From: Rodentolepis nana
Lineage: Eukaryota > Platyhelminthes > Cestoda > Cyclophyllidea > Hymenolepididae
Direction of reading: 5' to 3'
Assembly: GCA_900617975.1 (NCBI GenBank)
Contig: UZAE01012514.1
Coordinates: 23,368 to 38,781 of the forward strand
DNA length: 15,414 nucleotides
A program made the position numbers and the translations under genes. Each line of letters opens with the position of its first letter. Position 1 is the stretch's first letter. Positions 1 to 8,682 of the stretch are shown piece after piece. A model generated the notes under the pieces. The model was not told the DNA's origin and made no database searches. It saw only the letters and a program-made list of their open reading frames with translations.

Positions 1-243
1 GTCCCCTCGCAAGAGGTATAATGGAAATTGCAATTGTCAATAAAATGGTGTTCCTTTATATTGCAATTTTTTAAAATTAACATGAATTCACCCTCTACCA
101 ATCCGGGCACCATGTTCTTCCCTTCATTGTTCATTGATTTATTGATGTCAAATGGCAGGCTTTATGATATTTATCATTAGCCCTTAAACTTTGACTTCAG
201 CTTCCCCCAAGGGTGGGGGGGGGGGGGTATATATAGCAGTTAA

Positions 244-528
244 TTAATAGCAATTCATTAGCTGTCTTCTTGCTTCCCAGTAACTCTGGCTTTCCGTCGT
301 TGCCTTTAGGACTGGACACCGAATCAGGTGGGTCTTCTCCATTTCCTCCTGTAGGTTGCATAGAGGGCATGTGGGTTGTGTGTATACTCCCAATCTGTGA
401 AGATGTTTTGCTAAGCAACCGTGTCCGATACGTAGTCTAAACTCAGCAACGACTTCGATTCTTGGCCAAAGTCTAAACTCAGCAACGGCTTCGATTCTTG
501 GCCATTCGGCTATGTGGTAGAGTGCCAC
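244..528 (-). pseudogene. C-terminal fragment of LINE ORF2 (end of RNase H region plus CCHC zinc knuckle)
   Basis: The 94-codon open frame ends at a natural stop just before the LINE 3' UTR. Residues 32-50 read LRIGHGCLAKHLHRLGVYT, the conserved block that follows the RNase H domain in many I/R1-type LINE proteins. Residues 54-71 form a Cys-Cys-His-Cys zinc-binding arrangement (C54, C57, H67, C71; spacing C-x2-C-x9-H-x3-C), also typical of the end of such ORF2 proteins. In the intact family this region belongs to the reverse transcriptase polyprotein that copies and inserts the element. Residues 9-20 and 21-32 are an in-frame 12-residue duplication (WPRIE-VAEFRL), produced by the DNA repeats described separately. 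Upstream the frame is broken by further repeats with out-of-frame spacing. There is no RT or endonuclease domain, so this is a dead fragment; the apparent start codon is not meaningful. Confidence 0.8.
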
Positions 529-650
529 TCTAAACTCAGCAACGGCTTCGATTCTTGGCCAGTCTAGTCTAAACTCAGCAACGGCTTCGATTCTTGGTAA
601 CCGTGTCAGGTACGTAGTCTAAACTCAGCAATGGCTTCGATTCTTGGCTA
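435..650 (-). repeat. Five direct repeats of a ~31-34-bp unit inside the LINE fragment
   Basis: The + strand unit GTCTAAACTCAGCAACGGCT followed by TCGATTCTTGGCCA occurs at 435-468, 471-504, 529-561, 567-597 and 617-650. Start-to-start distances are 36, 58, 38 and 50 bp, so only the first pair stays in frame. The spacers are not random. The stretch CCGTGTC..TACGTA precedes both unit 1 (419-434) and unit 5 (601-616). TATGTNGNAGAGTGCCAC occurs before unit 3 (511-528) and again in the 40-bp repeats at 651-730. The array is therefore a set of overlapping duplications of one stretch of ORF2, not a simple head-to-tail satellite. Confidence 0.9.
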
Positions 651-730
651 GTCGGGTATGTCGGAGAGTGCCACTGTCCACTGTTTCTCTGTCGGATATG
701 TCGGAGAGTGCCACTGTCCACTGTTTCTCC
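651..730. repeat. Two tandem 40-bp units at the truncated 5' side of the LINE
   Basis: Positions 651-690 and 691-730 are near-identical 40-bp units (GTCGG[G/A]TATGTCGGAGAG then TGCCACTGTCCACTGTTTCTC), differing at two bases. The final TCC of the second unit overlaps the right-hand target-site duplication (728-745), so the exact insertion junction is ambiguous by about three bases. The AGAGTGCCAC part is shared with the spacer at 519-528. Confidence 0.85.
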
Positions 731-745
731 CTTCATTGTTCATTG

Positions 746-1314
746 GCCTCCTTTTATGCAAGCGATTTCAGTTTTCGATGCAGTTTCCTTCCCCCTCCCC
801 TTTTAGTAAAGAGAATGTCTAATATCAACTTTCCCAACCCTGATGGATGTACATCCATATAATCCAATTCGACCAATGTGACCTTGTGAGGACTATTTTT
901 GAGTTTGATAGTTTCCTTACATGTCAGTTACTTAATACATGCTCATTTAAGTTAAACCCTCCCCCCCTTTCCCCAGATAGGTGAATTAGCCCAATAGGAG
1001 ATTCAAACCGGATTCCCTTTTTATCCTCTAAGAATTTGAAACTTGCGTGAGGATATCATTGGGTTCCTGCTCCTTTGATGGAGTGTCCAAGGCGTGGAAG
1101 AGCTAGGTTTTTCGACAAAAATAAATTTATCGATTTGAGAACAATGATTATTAGCATTGTTAAATCACATATTTAAATTAAGTGCCTTGCGCGTTGATCA
1201 AGTGCTTCACTGAGACCATTATGATTCTCAAGCTAACCCCCCCCACCCCAAAATGCATTCTCGACTAGACATAAGTTTAGCTCGGTGAATGCAACAGATC
1301 TAAGCTGTCGTTTT
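746..1314. other. AT-rich non-coding stretch
   Basis: No supported gene or element was found here. It contains two short C runs (around 960-967 and 1238-1245) and ordinary AT-rich sequence. The only open frame on its edge (644-862) starts inside the LINE repeats and has no recognisable domain. Confidence 0.6.
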
Positions 1315-1328
1315 AATTTTGGTAATCA

Positions 1329-1657
1329 GGGTTGCGCGATAGACTTACCTCCACGTGGTGCGCCCTGGGCAACGTATACTCATACGGCAAAAAAGTCTAT
1401 TAACTGGCAGGTGACTTCTCACTTCAAACTACCATCAACCTACCCTATGTAATACTCCACTACTTCCACAGCAATCACCTCACCATTTTCTACCTTTGTA
1501 TCCGTCTGTCTCTTTTATATCTTTGAAACACTCTTCTCTTCCCTCCCCCCCCCCTCTCGATTTTTTATCACTTTGATTTTCCTTTCCCTCTGTGAAGCCT
1601 GAAGTCAATTAAAGAGCTAATGATAACTATCGTAATGCCTGCCATTTGATATAGATA
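1329..1657 (+). mobile_element. SINE-like retroposon, copy A (full length, perfect target-site duplication)
   Basis: This 329-bp copy lies between perfect 14-bp direct repeats AATTTTGGTAATCA at 1315-1328 and 1658-1671. It begins GGGTTGCGCGATAGACTTACC and contains the conserved blocks ACCTCCACGTGGTGC, GCAACGTATACTCATACGGC, CTCACTTCAAACTACCATCA and a T/C-rich stretch. A C10 run follows (about 1545-1554). The 3' end is GAAGCCTGAAGTCAATTAAA..GAGCTAATGATAACTATCG, then TGCCTGCCATTTGATATAGATA. No open reading frame of note is present, so the element must be moved by enzymes supplied in trans. It retains an intact CACGTG hexamer at 1352-1357. Confidence 0.9.
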
Positions 1658-1671
1658 AATTTTGGTAATCA

Positions 1672-2171
1672 TGTGATATCGAAAAATACAAATGCGGTCA
1701 ATGGCATATTTAATTTTAATCAACTAGATACTGGAATCAGTGACGAAGTGAAAATGAGCTTTAATTCGGTAAATTTTTTTGTCTTTAATTGTACAATCTT
1801 TTGGTAAAAAGATCTTTTTCGAACCGAAGTTCAAATTGAAAACCGCTTTCCGTTTATTGGGGCAAGCGCTTGTTTGAGGTGTTAAATCAAACCGAGTCGA
1901 TCACAATAGTCCCATTTCAATATTTTGCCTGAGCAAACAAGCAAAATAATACTATTTTAAAATATGCTTTTCATTTTATTACGCTACAAATTTAAATGTT
2001 ATAAAAATGTCAACTCACTTAAAATATGCAACGTTTGTTTGAATGCAAATTGCAGAGTTGGTATAAGACAAACTCAAAAGCGTTCAATTTCAAAATTTCG
2101 GATAATGAACTGAAAGAACTGCTTTTGGTTCGGTTCTGTGAGTAACCGTACACTACTTTGTGTTGATAGAT
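1672..2171. other. AT-rich non-coding stretch
   Basis: This is unique-looking AT-rich DNA between copies A and B. No open frame, repeat or RNA gene could be supported. Confidence 0.6.
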
Positions 2172-2482
2172 GGGGTGTGCGATAGACTTACCTCCACGTG
2201 GGTCACCCTGCGCAACGTATACCTAAACGGCAAAAAAGTCTGTTAACTGGCAGTTGACTTCTGAATTCAAACCACCATCACCACACTCTATGTCATATTC
2301 GACTACTTCCACAATACTCACCTCACCTTTTTTCTACCTTTATGTCTGCCTCTTTTACAACTGTAAGTCCCCACCCCTCGACTTTCTGTTACTTTGATGT
2401 TCCTTCCTCTCTGCGAAGCCTGAAGTCAACTAAAGGGCTAATGATAGCCATCAAGACGCCTGCCATTTGAAATGAATGAATG
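2172..2482 (+). mobile_element. SINE-like retroposon, copy B
   Basis: This copy begins GGGGTGTGCGATAGACTTACC and ends AAGGGCTAATGATAGCCATC, then CGCCTGCCATTTGAAATGAATGAATG. It is shorter in the middle: the segment that usually carries ACACTCTTCTGTT before the poly-C is missing, and the tract is only CCCCACCCC. It shares CCCCACCCCTCGACTTTCTG and the ...TTTGAAAT 3' end with copy E, which suggests a common subfamily. No clear target-site duplication was found, so the last few bases of the tail are uncertain. CACGTG is intact at 2195-2200. Confidence 0.85.
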
Positions 2483-3059
2483 ACTTCGTGAGGGACCAAT
2501 TTCCTGTTGATTTAAGTCCTACAGAGAATAGGAATGGTTAGAGCGGAGTATGTTTCAAAACGTCATCAATAATGTTGGCATTGAATTCCGTGAACACACT
2601 ACTTCTACAGTTGTTTTAAAAAAAATAAACAACGGCATATGTTCTTTGGACTGAGAAGAATGGTGTTAAAACACTCCCAAATCCCATTGATCAAACCTTC
2701 CCACCCCNCCATTGATCAAACCTTCCCCCCCCCCCCCCCTCCTCCCCCTCCTCCCTCCCACACCGCACACCCCGAACCCACCCCCTCACACCTGCTATTT
2801 CCTTTCTCTGTCATAATTTTTCATCTGCCTGTTCAAATAATAAACGAACATACGTATATAATATCAGCGTATATTTTCACTTGACAAACACGCGCTACGT
2901 AGAACTGTGGTGATCAATTTACAATTGTTCTCTCGAGTGTTGGCGAGGTTTTGAAGTGTTGGATTAAAATGTCCGAATAGATGTTTAGGATAACCAATGC
3001 AAGCCTTTATTTACGAAAGAGGTAATCTCTATATTTGGAAATATATATGTACATATATT
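2483..3059. other. Non-coding stretch with a polypyrimidine block and an assembly N
   Basis: Most of this stretch is AT-rich and featureless. Positions about 2701-2770 are almost pure pyrimidine and C-rich. An N lies at 2708, with the 24-bp segment starting CCATTGATCAAACCTTCCC present on both sides of it (2684-2707 and from 2709). The open frame across it (2639-2884) owes its length to this C-rich block and shows no domain. A 16-bp perfect palindrome, ATATATGTACATATAT, lies at 3043-3058, just left of copy C. Confidence 0.6.
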
Positions 3060-3073
3060 ATATTTAATAACAT

Positions 3074-3400
3074 GGGGTGTGCGATAGACTTACCTCCACG
3101 AGGGTCACCCTTCGCAACGTATACTCAAACGGCAAAAAAAGCCTATTAACCGGCAGTTGACTTCTCACTTCAATCTACCATCACCCTACTGAATGTCATA
3201 TTCGACTACTTCCACAGTACTCACCTCACCTTTATTCTACCTTTGTGTCTGTCTCTTTTACATCTTTGAAACACTCTTCTGTTCCACCTCCCTCTCTACT
3301 TTTTTTCAGTTTGATATTCCTTCCTCTCTTTGAAGCCTGAAGTCAACTAAGGAGCTAATGATGACTATCAAAACACCTGTCATTCGATATAAACTAATAA
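3074..3400 (+). mobile_element. SINE-like retroposon, copy C (full length, perfect target-site duplication)
   Basis: This 327-bp copy is flanked by perfect 14-bp repeats ATATTTAATAACAT at 3060-3073 and 3401-3414, giving an exact 5' end at GGGGTGTGCGATAGACTTACC. The usual poly-C is interrupted to CCACCTCCCTCTC. The 3' end reads GAAGCCTGAAGTCAACTAAG, then GAGCTAATGATGACTATCA, with tail GATATAAACTAATAA. The E-box hexamer has decayed to CACGAG. Insertion was into a strongly AT-rich site beside a TA palindrome. Confidence 0.9.
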
Positions 3401-3414
3401 ATATTTAATAACAT

Positions 3415-5732
3415 TTCTTACGACCTCAAATAATTCTTTTAATTGTAACCTCGGTGGAATATTAATTTTATTAATACTATTCAATTCGCTCGCACTTGAA
3501 AACTGACTTTGTTGATGAGGTGAATGACAATCCTGAAAAGACCTTTGGCACTGAAGAATTTTTCTTCAATTAGTTTCCCTATTGTTATGGTGTGTTTACT
3601 CTCCCGTTGGAGAGAGTAACGGCATTAACGGCATTACAATTTGTAGGGTGGTCCATTATTTCAAAATTGGGCGAATTTTTCGGCGTGCCTAGAATCACGT
3701 CACATCAGCAACCTCTCATATCGTGGCCATTATATATGAAAAAGATGCTTGTCTTAGTTAGCCAATTGGTCAACATATCCTGAATCTAGTGAATCAACTC
3801 AACTTAGAAATCAGGGAACATAAATTGACCTTTGACATTAAGAAATGAAAAATTTTCCTGAAATATGGGCACAACATCCGATTGCAAAGAACATATTTGT
3901 ATTGATTCCTTTCACACTTGTAAAGAGATAATTTACCGTTCCAATCAATTTTAACAATCACATATTTTGTCATTCTGGAAGGGCACAAAAGCTATGCGAT
4001 TGTAGAAGAATCGTCTTTATATGTTCCCTAATAGGAAAAAAGACGATAATTCTTGAAAAATCAATGGTGAAATAGGAGAATTTCAGTTTTTTGGAAGGAA
4101 TTTAGGTCACCTGTAATTTTTATTAGAAGGCAGTTAAAAATGAATGTATATGATTTTAAATTTAAGGGCTTTGAAGCCTTCATGGCACCAACATCTGAGC
4201 TCCTGAATTATCAGCGTTTCTTACAAGGGGAGCCCTCATTATACCACCTCACTACCCAATTTCTCAAAATGGGCTTATGATCAACATTATTTGACATAAC
4301 TGAAACCTCTTTCCATTGCTGTGGAGATCTGAGTCATTTATCTCCTCTATCGCATGCTTGAGAGTCCATTCTTTTCTAACAGGTGTTCTATTTATGCGCG
4401 AAGCAGTGAAGATAAGATCGTTCATGTTTCTTCATTACCGGTTGGGGGAGATAAGAACCCGACGGTAGGGCAAACTGAGATTGCTATTTTATGGCCGATT
4501 TATCTTCAAACGTGGCATTAAGAAAACAGTGGAAGAAGTCATATCCAAGCCTCCTATGTGGTGTTATGTCTACCTTGCCCTCATATCAGCAACTTCCACC
4601 GACAGGTTGGGGTAACTGTAAGACTGAAGGAATAGGTTTTATTTACCAACCAAGTCGACAATCATAATCGTCTCCAATTGAATTCTCGTAGAAGGTATTT
4701 ATTCTAAATGTTGAGGAATGCTTCTGCTCAATTCACTTATGTGACTCCAGAAAGTTAATTCTTTCTTTATAGGAGTGGAATTTCTTCCAAAGCACTTGTA
4801 TTTTTTGATGCTTTTTGTATTAAATTAATCTTAAATTTTTCAAAAGAAAAATGCGCAAAAAAATTAATTCACTTGACAGCTGTTTGAAACTGTTCTCTGT
4901 CATGTCGCAGCCTAGCCAATCATGTCGCGAGATGCTTCTCTATCAGATAATTTACAGCTTTTATTCAAAGTGTATTTTGATATGGCCTTGCCAACCTAAT
5001 GGCCCTGGTTGCTTCAATTCTCGGGTTTGTTCTATATCATTCAAAGGGCATACTATTTTCAAAAAGATTTTCTTGGAGGAATCGGGCGGCCCACAATGTC
5101 GGCAGTAAGGAGTGCACATGGTGATGAATGTGAGACAATATTGATTTTCCATTCAAAGCCGGCAAATTCAGATTTCTATCTGGTTAACAATGCCTCTACT
5201 TCCAATTCACAGATTGTTCCTAATTATCCAGTGATTGCATATGATAAACAAAGATTCATATTCATTTAAACAATCCTCATTTTTTCCCAACTGAACTAAG
5301 TGTGCAGGTTTGACGATTTTGAAATTTTTCCACATTTTCACGTCGGAAGGATCATTAAATAGGGCATACCAGTACTTTCGGCTAAAATTACCCCCCCCTT
5401 AAATGCTTGAGCAATGTGAACAATGTACTAATGCTTAGATTCCATTCGATCTTTCCATTGATTATTAAGTTAACTCTTTATGAAGGCGGACATTATTTCA
5501 TTGATTTGCCTTTTAGAGCTGGCTCGTAGTCAAACCTAACCACCTCGAATATATCCACCTTGAAAAGCCTCACGTACTTTTAAGTGATAATACTTGTGAT
5601 TAATTAGGAGATATTTCCACTTTACCTGAATTCAGTTGTCTGCATTCCTCTACTCGACTCTTTTAATTGCGCTAATTTCAACTTAATCACCATGACACCT
5701 TCCAAATTCTAGCAAAACAGTCGGTGGAAGAT
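3415..5732. other. 2.3 kb of unique AT-rich DNA without a supported gene
   Basis: Several short open frames occur (3592-3783 +, 3794-3988 -, and three overlapping ones at 4851-5269 on both strands), but none shows a recognisable domain. The 4981-5160 part is somewhat richer in GC and open in two + frames and one - frame at once. It contains a donor-like CA|GTAAGG at about 5102-5107. That is too little to call an exon. No repeat family member was seen. Confidence 0.55.
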
Positions 5733-6120
5733 CACGTTGCGGTAGACTAACCTTCACGTGGTGCACCCTGGGCAACGTATACTCATACGGCAAAAAGGTC
5801 TATTAACCGGCAGTTGACTTCTCACTTCAAATTACCATCACCCCATTGTATGTCATATTCGATTACTTCCACACTACTCACCTCACCTTTTTTCTGCCTT
5901 TATTTCTGTCACTTTTACATCTTTAAAACACTCTTCTGTTCCCCCCCCCCCCCCCCNTCCTTTTTTTCTGTCACCTTTTCAACTTTAAAACCCTCTTCTG
6001 TTCCCCCCCCCCCCCTCCTCTCGACTTTTTTCACTTTGATGTTCCTTCCCCACTGTGCAACCTGAAGTCAATTAAAGGGCTAATGATAACTATCAAGATG
6101 CCTGCCATTTGGTATATATA
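5733..6120 (+). mobile_element. SINE-like retroposon, copy D (with internal duplication)
   Basis: The head is diverged (CACGTTGCGGTAGACTAACC) but then follows the family closely: CACGTGGTGCACCCTGGGCA, CGTATACTCATACGGC, and a 3' end AAGGGCTAATGATAACTATC, then TGCCTGCCATTTGGTATATATA. It is longer than its relatives because the segment CTGTCACTTTTACATCTTTA..CTCTTCTGTT plus poly-C occurs twice (from 5906 and, diverged, from 5968). An N at 5957 lies between the two. That may be a real duplication or a joining artefact at the homopolymer. No target-site duplication could be identified. Confidence 0.85.
5906..6015 (+). repeat. Internal ~60-bp duplication around a poly-C/N junction in copy D
   Basis: Two successive units each run CTGTCAC..TTT..TTTAAAAC..CTCTTCTGTT followed by a C run (C16 before the N at 5957, C13 in the second). 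The units differ by several substitutions or indels. All other copies have one unit. Confidence 0.75.
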
Positions 6121-6499
6121 TTTTTTCATTTTTCATCCAAATATTTCTACTGGTTTAGACGTTTCTCCATCCTAGAAACAGAATACAGGAACGGCAGGAC
6201 AGCTCAGAGGTGAGGTAGGGATCGACAAGGTCTCTTGATTGTATCAAATGGTGTAATAACAATCCTAAGTGACGGTGTCAATGTTTACAAATGGGGTATG
6301 TACAAGCACACTCTTAACACACATGAAAAATACAAACAGTTTGAAGTGTAACCTTTTTTACAACTACGAAAAAAGGCCTTGAGAACACGTCTTGACTCAA
6401 TCACTTCTTGGATTTTTTTTAATCAACATCCGGGGGGGGGAAGAGAGATCTCAGATGCTAACTTTGGGGAGTGGAGTTGGGGGGGGGGGTTGGGGTTGT
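6121..6499. other. Non-coding stretch downstream of the RT fragment
   Basis: The stretch contains G runs at about 6432-6439 and 6480-6489. On the - strand, around 6310-6410, a frame with charged residues and SRRVLKAFF could be a diverged continuation of the reverse transcriptase, but the match is too weak to claim. Otherwise AT-rich DNA. Confidence 0.45.
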
Positions 6500-6776
6500 A
6501 ATCAGGCTCAGAGTTCACCTCCACCATCATCCATGTATGAGAACATATTTTGCGTGGAACATTAAAGACTTGGCAACCATCATTCAAGAGTCCCATAGGC
6601 AGTCTAATTCTACAGACAAATAATCCATTTTGGGTTTCTAGAAAGTTCTGTAGATAATCTAGAGGTACTATCGACATCTCCTGCAAAAAAAAGCCACTAC
6701 TGAGGCAACCCCACAAAGTTTATGGTTTCACAAGGTAATTGAAGGTATTAAGATTGTAAGCACCGATTGGCTTCTT
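6500..6776 (-). pseudogene. Decayed Ty3/Gypsy-type reverse transcriptase fragment
   Basis: Read on the - strand, one frame shows in order: a weak match to the block before the palm (KKPIGAYNL, 6750-6776); an in-frame stop (6720-6722); LSSGFF (about 6690-6707), matching the end of RT motif A, where the family has an Asp-Leu-x-Ser-Gly-Phe pattern but the catalytic Asp is not seen here; then TQNGLF and RLPMGLLN (about 6593-6635), the block that in Ty3/Gypsy RT reads x-x-P-x-G-L-x-N. The next signature, the Tyr-Met-Asp-Asp catalytic box, is present at 6526-6537 but in the neighbouring frame. The spacing between the Gly-Leu block and the box is somewhat shorter than normal. Stop codon, frame change and a lost acidic residue mark this as non-functional. 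No LTR, gag or integrase was recognised nearby. Assignment rests on motif order and spacing, not on a database search. Confidence 0.6.
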
Positions 6777-8130
6777 GTATTAATTGATCAGTCAAGATAG
6801 CGACAACCCAAACACATACGTGTTCCCTCCCCCCCCCTCCACCTACATCCCCACCCTCTACGGAAAATTGGTTGAAATTTAAAGCCCATCGAAAATTTTA
6901 CTTCTTTTTCCACTGGGCACTTATTTGAGCTATCACTTTTCTTACTTAAATGTAATAAAACGCTCTAGTTTTGGAACCAGAGAGCTCTTTTGGCAACTAA
7001 ATAGAGATATAAGTAAAGCGGTCAAATTCTCTTTCTGTTTTTAGCACCAAATGGAATTCCGGCTGTGCTTTTATTGTATTATTATTATTATTATTATAAA
7101 ATAGGATTTTATTGGTCAGGGGATTAAGCAAGTCCGGCTTAGGAAAGATAATAAAAGGGAGGTGAATTGGGAGACGAGATTCATGAAAGATCCAATCCAT
7201 CATTGACCATTCCTCTATAATCCATCCTATCGCTTCTCCCACAGCACTCAGAAAACTACAGGTGCTTTACCCTTAAAGTAAATCACACTCTGTGTTTTAA
7301 TTATTTCACGGTCGAATTCGAGTAGTAATCCGCCATCTAGTTAAATTCGATCTGATTCCTCTGTAGTTAGTGAAATAAAATTCAGCTTTTTTAATGCTGT
7401 CCTATGCCAATAAAGCGCAATAGTTGTCAAAAATCTAAAACTCTGATGAATGGTGTATTGATTGAAAGAAAAAAAACAATATTTCATGTAAAAAGTTTCC
7501 CAACAACTTTCGTTAAACTTCACTTTATTGCTTAAAACTTAAAATGCGCTGTAAAATGGGCACGAACTGTAAATCCCTAGTGTTTGGCATCTTTAAAGAA
7601 TTCTAGCCTAAATGTAAATACAAAAATAAACTTGTTTATATAATTTCATATTTGCAGTTTAGATTGTTATGTGTTGGACTGCGAAAATCACCAGTTAAGC
7701 TTATTTTATTTTATTAATATATGGCTATAATTTAAAAGCATTCGACGTATCTTTTGCATCATGTGCGTGTGTGTATGGACACCAGGGTTGAGAAAGATTG
7801 TGACAGTGGGATCAAGTGTGCAGAATGTCAGTTCGATTGAACACAATATTCATTTAGTAGCAATCGCAGTAGAGTGTTTTTTATCGGAGAAGTGAACATC
7901 TTTATGCCTGTTACCTCCTACTTAAGTGAGCGAAAGTACAATCGCCAATTAAGAAATCGCACCAAAAACACTAGAATAAGCTCAAGTGGTGGACTAAATT
8001 AGAATTTGGAGTTTAATCCAGAAACTCGATCAATCGAACACAAACTGATTAGATACGAGATGAGCCCAGCAAGTACGTGAGAAAATTGATGAATCTTCCA
8101 GATTTGTAAATATTTAAATTAAGCCGACTT
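6777..8130. other. AT-rich non-coding stretch
   Basis: No supported gene. A C run lies near 6827-6835 and an (ATT)n microsatellite near 7077-7097. Open frames at 6997-7242 (-) and 7341-7523 (-) are AT-driven and without recognisable motifs. Confidence 0.55.
7077..7097. repeat. (ATT)n microsatellite
   Basis: About seven consecutive ATT triplets in otherwise AT-rich DNA. Confidence 0.9.
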
Positions 8131-8682
8131 ATGGAACATCAAACTTACCTGGAAATTGATGATCAAATCCAGAACTCCGAGCATAGAAAGGATAGGCCAT
8201 GTGGGATGAAAATAAAAGTTTATTTCCTGAATACGAATATCAAAATTTACAGCTTTTTTAATGTGTGCTTTATGCTTCCTGAATATCCACTCAACCCCCC
8301 CCCACACTCCTTTTATGGAAGCGCTTGGCAGTTCCCCATGTTTGAAAACTTTCAGGTAAAAGTAAAATCTAGAGTTTGCCTGTTTATACAGCTGACACTG
8401 ACTTCTAAAGACGCTCTGAACGATATTGCTCGGTTTATGTCAACTGCAAATGGAAGAGTGATTTCAATTACTGATGGCAGGGCGGCAATCCCTAACAGAA
8501 CTCTCATTGCCATTGGTTGTAAAAGGACTTTAATGGATATCGCGTTTTTGCTGGTCTGTAGTGTTGATACAAAGTGTCGTGAACGTGGGTGGAATAAGCC
8601 GAATAGTGTTTGTGGACGTCCAGTCTACTCTTTAATTGAATTTTCGCAGAAAGTTGTTTACTATTATAAGCTCATTGTTTAG
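8131..8682 (+). CDS. Unidentified open frame; 3' part might be an exon (weak)
   Basis: This is the longest open frame in the window, 183 codons from ATG at 8131 to TAG at 8680-8682. The first ~87 codons look like translated AT-rich DNA and run through a C9 tract. From residue 88 on (about 8392 onward) composition becomes more balanced and protein-like, with LTLTSKDALNDIARFMSTAN and ISITDGRAAIPNRT. The sequence just before, TTTGCCTGTTTATACAG ending at 8391, resembles a 3' splice site. A terminal exon of 8392-8682 is therefore possible. I do not recognise the protein and see no signal peptide, membrane segment or catalytic motif. A chance open frame is a serious alternative. No neighbouring exon was found. 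Confidence 0.2.
   Translation: MEHQTYLEIDDQIQNSEHRKDRPCGMKIKVYFLNTNIKIYSFFNVCFMLPEYPLNPPPHSFYGSAWQFPMFENFQVKVKSRVCLFIQLTLTSKDALNDIARFMSTANGRVISITDGRAAIPNRTLIAIGCKRTLMDIAFLLVCSVDTKCRERGWNKPNSVCGRPVYSLIEFSQKVVYYYKLIV

Larger units (their letters stand above)
137..727 (-). mobile_element. 5'-truncated non-LTR retrotransposon (LINE), 3' end only
   Basis: The insert is bounded by a perfect 18-bp direct repeat, TCCCTTCATTGTTCATTG, at 119-136 and 728-745. Read on the - strand it contains the C-terminal part of an ORF2 (stop at 244-246), a 3' UTR of about 107 bp with a 13-base C run (215-227), and a tail ending CCATTTGACATCAATAAAT directly against the duplication. Loss of the 5' portion, a long target duplication and a simple A/T-rich tail are hallmarks of target-primed reverse transcription. 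The 3' ~65 bp match the 3' end of the seven short elements in this window. The protein end (RNase H-like tail then CCHC) suggests the I/R1/Jockey group; the clade is inferred and cannot be fixed from this fragment. The 5' boundary is uncertain by a few bases because the last 40-bp internal repeat runs into the duplication. Confidence 0.85.

Noticed and set aside
197..418. 73-residue - strand open frame overlapping the LINE end
   Set aside because: It is an alternative frame over the ORF2 terminus and poly-C of the 3' UTR; the CCHC-containing frame is the real one.
1331..1400. tRNA-derived head for the short elements
   Set aside because: TGGTGCACCCTGG resembles an A box only loosely and no B box follows at a suitable distance.
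2639..2884. 81-residue open frame with a proline run
   Set aside because: The prolines come from a poly-C tract containing an N, and there is no domain or supporting signal.
4851..5269. Three overlapping open frames on both strands, with a donor-like CA|GTAAGG
   Set aside because: Openness on both strands without a recognised motif or matching acceptor is not enough to call a gene.
5814..6065. 83-residue open frame
   Set aside because: It lies wholly inside retroposon copy D and crosses the poly-C/N junction.
6519..6680. A 162-bp in-phase exon on the - strand, with TTTTTTTTGCAG before it and GAG|GTGAAC after it
   Set aside because: The reading frame continues upstream into LSSGFF and the whole segment matches the order of Ty3/Gypsy RT motifs, with YMDD in the next frame. 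A decayed retroelement explains it better than a host exon.
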